64,000 bases of DNA, from NCBI GenBank assembly GCA_001179505.1, contig CDMY01000324.1, positions 33,674-97,673 of the forward strand. Direction: 5' to 3'. The notes under the pieces are model-generated. The model was given only the letters and a program-made list of their open reading frames with translations. It searched no databases and was not told the DNA's origin. A program made the position numbers and the translations under genes. Each line of letters begins with the position of its first letter. Position 1 is the first letter of the stretch. This stretch comes from Vitrella brassicaformis. Taxonomy: Eukaryota; Sar; Vitrellaceae. Positions 20,039 to 30,300 of the stretch are shown piece by piece.

Positions 20039-22640
20039 ATGTCTGACTCTGAGATGCACCAGCAGCAACCCAGCGAGCCCTTCGCCGTAACTCTGTCACG
20101 CGTCGGGGCACCAGCCTTTGCCCTGTCCGCCACCAAAGAGTTGGCCTTCGGCATTGACGATGGTTCCCTCTCACCTGCCGCAGCGGCCCGGCTGCTGACG
20201 CAGCAGAAGGCCGACCCCAACGGGCGGTATCGCAAGGGCAGCTGGCTGGGCGGTCGACCTGAGCCTTGGCCTTCCCTGCTGCATCTGGTTGCCCACAAAT
20301 GCGTCGGAGAGGATGGTGCCGCGATGCTGGACTGCCTCCTCCGAGCCGGAGCCTCCGTGAACTATGCCACCAATAGCTACCCCGACAACGGGAGACCACT
20401 GGACATCCTGCTAGGCCGCCTGCGTTGTGCCGACCCCCGTCTGCTGTCGGCCCTCCTGCCCATGATCGACACCCTCCTGAGGCACGGCGCCAGGTGCGAG
20501 AATGGTGGCTATGGTGCGCTGCGGTGGCTCTTCGCCAGTTCCGCCATTGAAGAGATCTCGGCCACGGAGTGGCTGGAGGTCGTCACCCGGCTGACCACTG
20601 CCGCAGCAGCAGCACCCACACCACCCAGCCTCTACGGGTACTCGACTCTCAAGTTGGCGTGCAAGTGCCGGTTCCGACAGGAGGAGGAGCAGCAGCAGCT
20701 ACAGGAGCAGCAGCAGCAGCAGCAGCAGGACGGCTCGCACGATGGCCAGACGGACGCCCACATCGCCATTCTCGAGAAACTAGTAGAGGGGATGGGGCGG
20801 GAGGTGGTCGAGGCGGACAGGGGTACTGGTGCGTTGAATCACGCCGTGGACAGTCAGAACAGGGCCATTATGTACTGGCTGGTTAGGCAGCAGGGGGTGA
20901 GGGCTGATGGTGGCACGCTCTCTCGTGCTCACTGGGATGTCGATGTGATATCATTTCTGGTGCGTGAGGCAGGAGCTCAGGTAGATGATGGGTGGTGGCA
21001 GCCCCTTCTCGCGTTTGTGCAGGGATGCTACCACACTGCTGCGCAGCACCTGATCCAATTGGGGGCATCGGTAGACAGAGCACTCACCCACCTTCCCACG
21101 ACAGCCAGAGATAAGCAGCGCATTTTGTCGGTGTATCACGACTATCTCAATCGCTCTGTCCCCACACACGCCATGGGCTTCATCAACACGTCCCTCGCCC
21201 CTCTGCGCACTCTGTCTGCCCTGTCGGCTTCCCACTCTGTGTTCGCTCTGAGTGTGTTGTGCAGTCAGATTGCCTCATACATAGAGCCCCCCTCTCTGCC
21301 CTTCTCAAATCGCACGCCACTCGGGCGGCGGCTCAATGCGGCACTGCGGTTTTTCGTCTCGCGTGTCTGCAATGTGGCCAGCCCGTCTCTGCGGCGGCGT
21401 CTGTTTCGGCACACTGCCTTCGTCACGCCACACACCACACACAGACACATCAGACAGCCAGGGAGAGGGAGGGGGCGGGCAGGTAGACGAGGGCATCGTG
21501 TGTGGCCTCCGTGACGTGATCCACCTGATTCGATGTCAGGAGGCGCAGCGCTATGCGCTGCCCCACATCGACAGGGGATTCGGCAATGGCGAGCCATTCG
21601 AGTGCTCGTTCGATGGCCGTGTGGTGGTGGGCGGGACGGGGGGAGGCCAGTGTGCGGTGAAGGTGATACATGGGTGGGAGGGGATGGGTGGGAGGGGGCC
21701 GCCCGGTGCGCTGTGGGGTGACGACGAGTCATCGGATGATGATATCTTGGATAGCGACGACGACCTAGATGAGGAGGACAACATCGATGAGGTCAGCAGA
21801 GGGGTAGACAGTCACATGCATGTGACGATTCGCTGTTGTTTGTTTGCAGGATGGTATGGATGAGGACGGCCTGGAGGACGGCGGGGACGGCGAGGATCTA
21901 GATGAGGTGGAAGGAGGCACGCGCACACACGTGCCATGTCATCCATGCCCACTCATCAATGTGTGCGGTCTGTGTATGTGTGAAGGGTTCCGTGGCCGAG
22001 GACGGCATGGGCGGCGACTCGGGAGAGGAGGAGCATGATGGCGATGTGATCGACGATGACGATGACGACGAGCAGCAGCAGCAACAGCACACGGAGGACA
22101 ACCAGTGAGTTGAGGGGGGAGGGGTGGGTGGGGGCATTCTGCATGGCTACACACATGGCTGTCTGTCTGTCTCTCTCTCTCACAGGAGTGTCGATGAGAT
22201 GGATGAGGAGCACAGCAGCAGCGATCGGCTCATCTGAAAGGCTGTGTACGCCAAGCGACTCGCAGACCACCGGCCTCTCTCCTCTGCTGCTGCTCACGGC
22301 TGTGTTTGGTTGTCTGTGTGGTTCAGATCACACATAACGTCCATCTACTGATTGCCCCTGGCCGACCAGTACGTATCGTGGCCCCCTGGCTGCTGCTGCA
22401 GGAGGGCGGCTGTTGTGTAGATGATGTCCATATCTGTGTGCTGGTTGGCTGGATGGCTGGTTGGCTGGATGGATCCATGGTACACATTCGATGTGTCTGT
22501 GTCTGTGTGTGTCCATGTGTGAGACCATTTGTGTGTGTGTGTGTGTGTGTCCGTCTTGATGCGTTCATCGTGTGTGTACAGCTAGAACCTGGTGGCCAGA
22601 AAATCCCCTTCACCCACTCACTCATCCATCCGTACTTGTC
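19896..22640 (+). repeat. Segmental duplication, copy 1 (partner 45788-48475)
   Basis: About 2.7 kb is repeated in direct orientation 26 kb away. It includes the 5' flank, the whole ankyrin-like gene with its four exons, and roughly 400 bases of 3' flank. Matching landmarks are ACAAGTGAGAAG upstream and ACCCACTCACTCATCCATCC downstream. Divergence is uneven: 21033-21245 is identical to 46869-47081, while flanking coding sequence differs at many sites. Confidence 0.85.
20039..22237 (+). pseudogene. Ankyrin-like protein, copy 1, with a 2-base frameshift
   Basis: Exons by comparison with copy 2: 20039-21791, 21850-21906, 21986-22104, 22186-22237. The N-terminal part resembles divergent ankyrin repeats (MLDCLLRAGASVNYATNSY, TLLRHGARC, HLIQLGASVDRAL). 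A Gln tract follows at about residues 217-233. At about 21442 this copy has CACACACAGACACATC where copy 2 has two extra bases (CG). The frame therefore leaves the shared sequence and stops at 21514 after 491 residues, whereas the conserved sequence (LRDVIHLIRC, FDGRVVVGG, then acidic repeats and SVDEMDEEHSSSD) continues in the +1 frame. It may be a pseudogene, a truncated but functional paralogue, or an assembly error in a CA repeat. Function of the family is unknown. Confidence 0.75.
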
Positions 22641-23161
22641 CTTTTCAACCACACACGTGTCCGATGTCGATCGTCGGCAGATCTTCCATTACTCCGCGCT
22701 GAGTTTCAATCCATGGTACATGACAGGTGTCACCGACGTGCTAAACAAAAGAAAGAGACAGAGTGCCTACGTTCTACCGTCCACACGCATCCGTCCACAG
22801 AAAATCCTACCTACTTGCGCGACTCACTTGCATTCCCCATGCACCCCACACGCGCTTCCATAAAGTGAGCTTGTGCGCCACTGCTTGGCTGTCCGGCACG
22901 TTCAAGTGATAAACTTACAGGCGCACCCAGATCCCCCGACAGGGAGAAAAACAAAAAAAATGCCAAAACCGGCCAACACTGGTCCACACATCCATCACAT
23001 CTGTCCATGGACCCTCCAACAAATGGGCGCCGCCGCCCTCATCTCTCCCCATCCACATCACATCCGTCAACAAATGAATACCCCGCCCGTCCTTCCAGAA
23101 AAAAGAGAGAGACACGCACACGGCCGAGAGAGAAAAAAGCACATACACAATCAGATAATAG
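22238..23161. other. Intergenic; 3' part of duplication plus (TG)n run
   Basis: The first ~400 bases are the duplicated 3' flank. A (TG)n run lies at about 22530-22550. The remainder, up to the end of the NPF-motif gene, shows no supported coding sequence. Confidence 0.4.
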
Positions 23162-24948
23162 TCAGACTTTGGTGCTGACGGCGATGCCGCTGGGCGGCTG
23201 CTTCTTGTCTGCAGCTGTTGGTGCACTGCCCGACTCGGGGACAACGTCGGGCAGCTGCCAGAGCTTGCCGTGGGTGTCGACGTAATAGACCTCCGTGCGG
23301 TCCTCATGCCTGCAGACAGTTACATTACACCACACAGACGGACAGTCAGACGGACAGGCGGATGTGTGTATGTACGATCCATGGTACACACGTACCACAT
23401 CCACAGTTTGCGCTCTCCGCCCTCCGGTGTGGCTTCCTTCTTGCCGTTGCCGAACCGCCTATCGCGGATCTGGCGATAAATCCTGTCCGCGTCAGCCGAA
23501 TAACGCACCGCAGCACGGCGGAACGTTCGCACGCCTTTTGGACACACACACACACAGACACACACACACAGAGAGAGAGAGAGAGATGGAGATGAATGGG
23601 AGCCAGACGCATCCGGTGGCCGGGCTGGGTTGGCACTCACCGCCACAGACGAAGAACGGGCAGCTGCAGAGCCTGACGGGTGTGCCGTAGAAGAGCATCC
23701 ACCCCCACACGAGCAGCACGGCACACATGGCCCACCAAGCGGGCTCGCGATACATGCCGTGCAGCAAGGCGCACATGAGGATCACGTACAGCACTCCACA
23801 CACGTGGAACAACACATTCGACCTGCAGGCATATATAGCACAGTTGACACACTGACTGATGCGATGCGACCGACTGCCTTTGTCTCCTTCTCTCTGTGTG
23901 GCTGTGCTGTGTGTCTGCGCTCACACGTGGAACCATCGGTGGTATTTCCACAGCAGCGGCGGCTTGGCGATGAAGATGTGCCAGAAGAGGGGCAGAATGA
24001 CCATCCCCGCCGTCAGCAGAATGTACATCAGCAGCAGCGGGATGAAAAAAGACCGGTTGTTCTGGCTCCTCGCGCGCTGCTCGGACGACAGCACGATGGC
24101 AAAAACGATCGCCCACGGAATCAGCAGGATGGGGGCACCCGTCAGCAACGCAGAGCGCCACGACAGCTTCCTGACCACACACACGACAAACACCAATTCA
24201 TTCAAAGGGGATGGATGACACACACATGTGCTTACCCCTCGAGCATGTCGGCACATGCGTGGATTTGCGTGTTCCTGTCGGCACGAAGCAGCGTCGGCTC
24301 GGTCTCGTCCGCCCGCTGCAGCGGCTGCTGCCTCCCCTCACGGACAACGCCCGGCTCCAGATCGACGCTCGGCTTCTTGGACGAGGTTGCAGACTCCCGC
24401 CTCTCGTACTCTCGTTTCTGCTTGCGCGACGGCGTCACCTTGAGGTCCAGGCCGCTGTAGAGCAGCTTCCACCCCGGCCCGTCGATTTCGGCGCCCTCCT
24501 CCTCGTCGACAGGCGGCTTGGGCGGCGGCAGGTCGGGCATGCCGCCGCCGCCGAAGCTCCAGGGGAAGCTGATCTTGAACGAACGGCGGCTCCTGGACTC
24601 GGTGGACCCCTGGGTGTGGCCAATCGGCAAAATGTTGGTGTGCGTGGCGGCTGCAGCGGTTCCTGTGGCTCCTGTGGCCTCGGTGGTGGCGCTTCTGTCG
24701 TCGTCTCTCTCCATTCTCTCGAGTGATGCCTGGGATGCGGGGAAGGGGTTGGATGAGCCGCTCTGAGGGGCAGCGGGTGCCTGTGCCTGCTGTGCGGGAC
24801 TCTCCTCTGCGGATGGCTCGGCGGCCTCTGGGAAGGGGTTGGTCTCCTCCGCCTTGCCATCGACCTCCCCAGCGAAGGGATTCACCCCTTCCTCTTTCCT
24901 CTCCTCCATCGCAACCCCTTCAGCCTTCTTCTCTTCCGGCGTGGCCAT
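23162..24948 (-). CDS. Multipass membrane protein with three N-terminal NPF motifs (5 exons, 475 aa)
   Basis: Exons: 24948-24236, 24170-23925, 23822-23641, 23534-23396, 23309-23162; in frame over 475 residues. The first ~160 residues are disordered and carry NPF tripeptides at about 23-25, 37-39 and 67-69, which are ligands for EH-domain endocytic adaptors in known proteins. A cytosolic segment with a basic stretch follows. Then come four hydrophobic helices (SALLTGAPILLIPWAIVFAI; FFIPLLLMYILLTAGMVIL; VLFHVCGVLYVILMCALLHG; AMCAVLLVWGWMLFYG). The tail is hydrophilic (TFRRAAVRYSADADRIYRQI, then EVYYVDTHGKLWQLPD). NPF motifs plus four spans recall SCAMP proteins, but the membrane core does not match SCAMPs as I know them. 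A trafficking role is therefore only suggested. Confidence 0.72.
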
Positions 24949-24992
24949 GACGCGCCGGAACGGTTACACGCAGATACCCTAAGGCAGATGGC
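24949..24992. promoter_or_regulatory. 44-base gap between divergent start codons
   Basis: The NPF-motif gene (ATG 24948, -) and the MYND gene (ATG 24993, +) start only 44 bases apart. A shared bidirectional promoter, or transcription starts inside the partner gene, would be needed. Confidence 0.45.
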
Positions 24993-26924
24993 ATGGCGAG
25001 GCCGATAGATTATTCCAAGTGGGATGACATCGCATGCTCCGACGATGAGGACGACGCGAAAGATGCGCCTCACCGCCTGCCGTACTCATCGGATGAGATC
25101 AGCGGCTACAAGGTGCGGCAGAATGCACCCAAGAACGACTACCCCAAGCGGTGTGCGGCGATGGGCTGCACCGCCACGGCGCCTGCCGGATCACCGATGC
25201 CGATGTGCCAGCAGTGCTCGCTGGTCCACTACTGCTCGAAGCAGGTGAGAAAGGCAAAAGCGGAGGGGCGCATCCATCCATCCATGGATGTGTGTGTATC
25301 TCTGTTGTTTCTCGGTTGTGCTGTCTGTCAGTGTCAGGTAGATGACTGGAGGAGGCGCCATAGGAAGGAGTGTAAGAGTGCACAGAAGGAGTTCTCCCGT
25401 CCCCCTCTGCACCACAACCGGGCGGCCGTCATGTTCATCTACGGGTGGCTAGACGAGGATGCCTTCTTCTCACTGCAGGTGAGAGAGCCTTTTCTCGACA
25501 GAGAAAGGGAATACAAGACATGGCTCTCTCGTCTTCTTGAATGCAGCGCGGGTCTCAGCAGGAGATCCTCAGAGAGTTCGTGACGGCCGGCCAGCACTCC
25601 GGCTGGCTGATGCTCAGACTTCGCCAGTTCCACGACCGCAGCTTCTGGTACGGCTGTCACGGTGCCATCGCAATGAGTACGTGCCTGTGTATATGTGCCC
25701 TCTCTGTCTGTCTGTCTGTCTGTCTGCAGCGTCGTTGGGCTGCACAACCCGGACAATCCGCAGGGGTCGCGGCCTCGGTGCGCATACACGACGGGCGAGG
25801 ACGGCGCGGCCATATATCCCTGCTTCATGCTAGCCCCAGTGGCACGGCGAGGAGCCGAGATGCCCTGCTGCCCCCGCAACCCTAAGATGCTGGTGATGCT
25901 GGAGGCAGCGCGCAGGACGCTCAAGACGGCCATCGAGACCTGCATGAAGGACCCGAGGCATAGGGTGTTTCCCGTGTCGTTTGTGACGGTCACAGACGCG
26001 TGTGACACCCTTTTTTGGCGCAAGGAGGTGGTGATCACCGAAATGTGGACGTCTAGCGGCCTCCAGAATCGTGTGTGGTATTTGCGGCCGTCGATCGACA
26101 TCACGCTGAGCAATGCACTGGTAAGGTCTAGGGGGCTGCCGCGAATAAGAAAGACACCGCAATTCTGTGTACGTGTGTCTTGTGGTCAGATGGAGGCGAG
26201 TTACGAGGTATTCGGGCACGAGCTTGGCCAGATCCTGGCAGAGAGATGGGCCTCGTGTGGCCATCGCATTATTAGCATACCAGAGGACTATTTGCGGCGT
26301 GAGGCGTGGCAGCGCAACCTAGTCAACCGCATCGCCACAGACGGCGGCGCGGTCGGCCTCGACGCCATCTGCGAACAGAAGGCATGGCGACAGCCGCCCC
26401 GCCCATGTAATGTGAGGGTGTCTGCAGATGGGGGTGGCGGCCGATGAGGTACGCCACGTCTTCATGGAGGCGGCGCTGTCGTTCACCGACCTGTTTCGCA
26501 TGCACCTGATCGACTATGCCGACGAGATGCACACCAACAGCGCAGGACGACAGTCGCTGGCGTACGAGTGCTGCATGACCGATGACGAGTACGCCCGCGT
26601 CAAGGAGGAGATAGACGTGCTCAACCCCCAGTACTCGCCAGACATGCAAAGGACCATCGACATGCCCTTCCCGGTACACACATACACACACACACAGAGA
26701 GAGAGAGAGAGATAGCGAGAGAGAAATCGCTTTGTTGCTGTGTGCAGGGCTATTGCGAGGAGGTAGAGGGTCCTTTGGTGGAGCTAGCGGACGGCACGCT
26801 GGAGTCGGAGACGTGCGTGACGCTGAGGTCGCAGCTGGAGCCCGTCGCGCCCACAGACTGCTGCCCCTGCTGCGGGGCCGACAAAAAGGGAAGCAGTGGA
26901 GGCGGTCCAGTGATGATGAGGTAG
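24993..26924 (+). CDS. MYND zinc-finger protein (7 exons, 502 aa)
   Basis: Exons: 24993-25244, 25332-25478, 25547-25680, 25730-26120, 26190-26351, 26428-26673, 26748-26924; in frame. Residues about 54-98 form a MYND-type zinc finger: CAAMGCTATA, MPMCQQCSLVHYCSKQCQ, then WRRRHRKECK, with the CxxC, YCSxxCQ and HxxxC ligands present. After it come a globular region (AVMFIYGWLDEDAFFSLQ; REFVTAGQHSGWLMLRLRQF) and a conserved-looking domain (NPKMLVMLEAARRTLKTAIE; GLQNRVWYLRPSIDITLSNA). The C-terminus carries a Cys cluster (CCPCCGADKKG) that may bind another metal. MYND domains usually recruit protein partners. The exon 5 donor is uncertain: a GTGAGG donor at 26412 would leave an intron of only 16 bases, so a donor at 26352 (76-base intron) is preferred. 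Confidence 0.72.
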
Positions 26925-27307
26925 ATGGGGGGAGGGGCGGGGCGGGGTGGGGTGGGCTTGTCCATAGAAGGGCCTTCGTGTTTGATCCATATGTATATAT
27001 CTGTGTTTAGAGGACGTATCATGCCTTTTTCTCTGCGTCAGCATGTGCGTGTGTGTGTGTGTGTGTCTTTGGGTCGTCCGTCCGTTGTGATGCCGGTCAC
27101 TGCATTCACGCACTGCAAGGCGGTGGATGGGGTTTGATGGTGTCGCATCGAATGGACGATCAACAGACATAAACACCTGCACCATGGTGCATACCATCTC
27201 TCATTCAATCCCCGGTGCATATCCGCATACGAGCGTCCGCACACTCTAGCCCATTCTCGACGCGAGCTCGTCTTCTTTGGCAGATCTGTTCGCCAACAAA
27301 CAATCAG
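26925..27307. other. Intergenic between tandem + strand genes
   Basis: This 383-base gap has a (TG)n run at about 27050-27066 and no supported coding sequence. The promoter of the GTPase gene should lie here. Confidence 0.4.
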
Positions 27308-30112
27308 ATGGCCGCCAGAGCACTGTCCGTCGCTCGGCGCGGACTCCAACGCCACCACAGCATCTACCAGAGGACATCAGCGCGTCTGCTTCGTCGCTTC
27401 AGCTCGGCAAGGGAAGCTGCCAGATCACCCGAGGAGGCATCCTCCGACTCATCGAATTCAGCCGACGTGAGCTGGGACGTGACGGGCAACCTGAAGCACA
27501 AGCTGCACGGCTCTCGGCCGCTGGTCATGGTCATTCACCCGGTGCTAAAGGGCAAGCGGAAGAGGGAGATCCTGTGGGACGCTGAGGAGGCGCTGGGGCT
27601 GGTCAGGGCAGCGCATTGGGACCCGCTGCCTGGACCTACTGAACCTGCAAGTGCGTGAAATGTAGGGGTGGCAAGGCAAGGCAAGATGACGGTGGCTGCA
27701 TAGCCTGTGTGTGTGTGTGTGTGTGCAGATGGGTGGAATCAGAATGAGCTTGCCAAAGTGGGTCACCTGCAACGGCTCGTGCAGGAGGGCAACCTCACGC
27801 TGCCCAAGGAATGGCACTTCCATCGGTCAGTCAGGCACCAAGACACGCGCAGGACTGCCCCATCAGCCAGGTCCTTTCTCTTCCCATCAGGACGATGCGT
27901 GACGATGACGAGAACACCGATGAGGAGAGCGGCGACGAAGATCTCGACCCCAATGAGGCGGCGTGGCGCAACTCCACACTGAGGCGGCAGTGGGCCGAGT
28001 CGTGCTGTGTCAGAGTGCGGCAGGTCCACCCCGGCAACTTCTTCCAAAAAGGCAAAGTAAGGAGGAAAGACACACACACAGATACACACCGACGATCCGC
28101 GCACTTGTCCTTTCCTCTGCTTGCAGCTGGAGGAGCTCGCCATGATCTACACGTACCAGCCGGCCCATTACGTCTTCGTCAACTCGTCCCTCACCGGCAC
28201 GCAGCAGCGCAACCTCGAGCTCATCTTCAAGAACGCCCTCAACGTGTGGGCGGCCCGCAAGATGGAGCGCAAGGAGCTGCCCATCGCCGGCCTCGTCCAC
28301 TCCGCCACCAGCATCGCCGCCAACACCACAGAGCTCGACATTCTCGCACAGGACCGGCTGAAGCTGCAGGCCGACAGCGGCAAGGCACTCGTCGGCACAG
28401 AGGGGCAGGCGGACGCCCTTGCGCAGATCGGTGCGGACCATCTGGGCGAGGCGGTGGCGCCGGTGGATGAGACTGAGGAAGAGATTGACGAGAGGAGGGG
28501 GGCGGCGACGAGGGTGGAGGTGGTGGACCGCAACAGAGTGGTGCTGGAGATATTCGCTCTGAGAGCGAGAACCAGACAGGCCATACTGCAGGTAGGTCGG
28601 TCAGACGCAGACGCACGCCCACCTAGATGCTATGTGGCGGCACATTGCTGTCTGGGTGTGTGTTGTGTGTTGTGTGTTGCTGTGTGTCGTGTAGGTTGCT
28701 CTCGCTCGTACCAACTACTTCAAGTCTCGCCTTTCCCTCAACACGCCCAACCGGTTCAAGCAGCTGCTCATGTCCGTCAAGGCAGCTGCAGGTGTCCAAA
28801 GCACCGTAAGCACCAGAGACACACATACAGACAGACAGACAGACAGACAGAAGCACCAACACAACAAGCCACACGCACAAGTGGCAAGGAGTGTATCTCT
28901 GTTTATGTGTGCAGTATGCCGATTGGGTGGAGGACGTAAGCACGACCTACCACCTGGGAGACGGCGAGCAGATCGGCGAGTACGAGGGGCGCCTGCTAGA
29001 GATAGCCATGACCAAGCTGCGTGCACAGCTGGAGGAGGTCAAGAAGGCCAGGAAGCTGCAGAGAGAGGCCAGGAGGGGGGCGGGGACGGTGGCTTTGGTT
29101 GGCTACACCAACGTAGGCAAGACGGCCATCATGAACCGGCTGACGGGCAGCGACCTGCGTGTGCGGGACGTGCTCTTCCAAACACTCGACACAACCATGC
29201 GGAAGGTCCGCCTGCCCTCGGGCACTAAGGCCATTCTGGTAGGCGGGCTCAGCAAAACACGTGACGTGTCTGCTGGAGGCGAGGCGAGGCGTGTGTGTGT
29301 AGGTTGATTCGGTTGGGTTCATCCAAGACCTGCCTCACGCCCTGTATGACGCGTTCCAGGCCACTTTGGAGGAGACGATCAACGCCGACGTGCTGCTGCA
29401 CGTGAGGGACGTTTCGCACCCCCAGTGGGAGATGCACAAGCAGGTGGTCCTCGACTCTCTGCACGACTGCGGCATGTCGCTCGAACGCCTCAGCTCCAAT
29501 GTGGTTGAGGTCTGGAACAAAGTCGACCTCCTCGACGAGGTGAGGAGAGACACATGTATTCGGGAGGTCTCTCTGTATGCGTGTGTGTGTGGTGTGTGGT
29601 AGGAGGGGTTTCGGTCGATGCTGTCAGAGCTGCCCCCCAACGCCGTGCCCGTGTCAGCCATGGACGCATCGGGCCTCGACGTCCTTCTCAAGGTGATTAT
29701 ATGACCACGGCGGGACAGAACGACACCACCCCACATCATCCACCAACGCGCTGCACTCATTCCCTTCCTTGGCTCATTTGTTCAGTTGCTGGACCAGGTG
29801 GTCAACTCGGTGTTGTCCCGGTCGACCATCACACTACGGCTGCCCGTCCGTGAGGTGCAGGAAAGGATGCGTGTGCTCAACAGGCTGGGCATCACCATCT
29901 CCTACGGCCGGTCGCTGGACGCCGGGATGACGTCCGACTCTGAGGGGTGGCGGGAGACCTTCGCCAAGGAGGATGAGGACGAAGAGGGCGGCATCCGTGT
30001 GTCGGAGGACGGACAAAGTGTGCTGGTGGATGTGATTGCTGACTACCCCGCTTTGGCCAGGTATGAGGCCTTGTACGAGAAGAGGGGAGGGGAGCCTGGG
30101 GAGGGGAGGTGA
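27308..30112 (+). CDS. HflX-type GTPase, probably mitochondrial (9 exons, 719 aa)
   Basis: Exons: 27308-27650, 27729-27825, 27891-28056, 28127-28591, 28695-28805, 28915-29238, 29303-29539, 29603-29692, 29786-30112; in frame over 719 residues. The core matches the HflX/GTPBP6 family. The N-terminal HflX domain includes HYVFVNSSLTGTQQRNLE and TELDILAQDRLKLQA, the latter in place of the usual Asp/Arg motif region. A helical linker (QLEEVKKARKLQREARR) leads to the G domain: G1 GYTNVGKT (457-464), G2 region VLFQTLDTT, G3 DSVGFI (504-509), G4 NKVD (574-577). HflX proteins bind the ribosome and act in subunit splitting or assembly. The first ~40 residues (ARALSVARRGLQRHHSIYQR) form a basic, Ser/Arg-rich extension typical of mitochondrial targeting. 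An acidic insert (DDDENTDEESGDEDLD) is unusual for the family. Confidence 0.88.
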
Positions 30113-30300
30113 TGTGACGGCCACTAGTGTAGGTGGGGGAGGGAGACGACTTGATTTCTGTACAATGTGGATATTAACATGTGATGGTGGTAGTGGTGGA
30201 AATGAGTCTCATACGATACGCACCCACACAAGCGGAACTATCTAACGAACGTATCTTCACCCCTGCCTGCCTCCCTCCTATCCCTCTCAACACATACTAG

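Noticed and set aside
26412-26427. Possible 16-base intron (GTGAGG...CTGCAG) in the MYND gene
   Set aside because: Introns this short are known only from some ciliates. A donor at 26352 gives a 76-base intron that also keeps the frame.
28596-28943. Open frames across the introns of the HflX gene
   Set aside because: They read through clear GT-AG introns and break the conserved HflX sequence.
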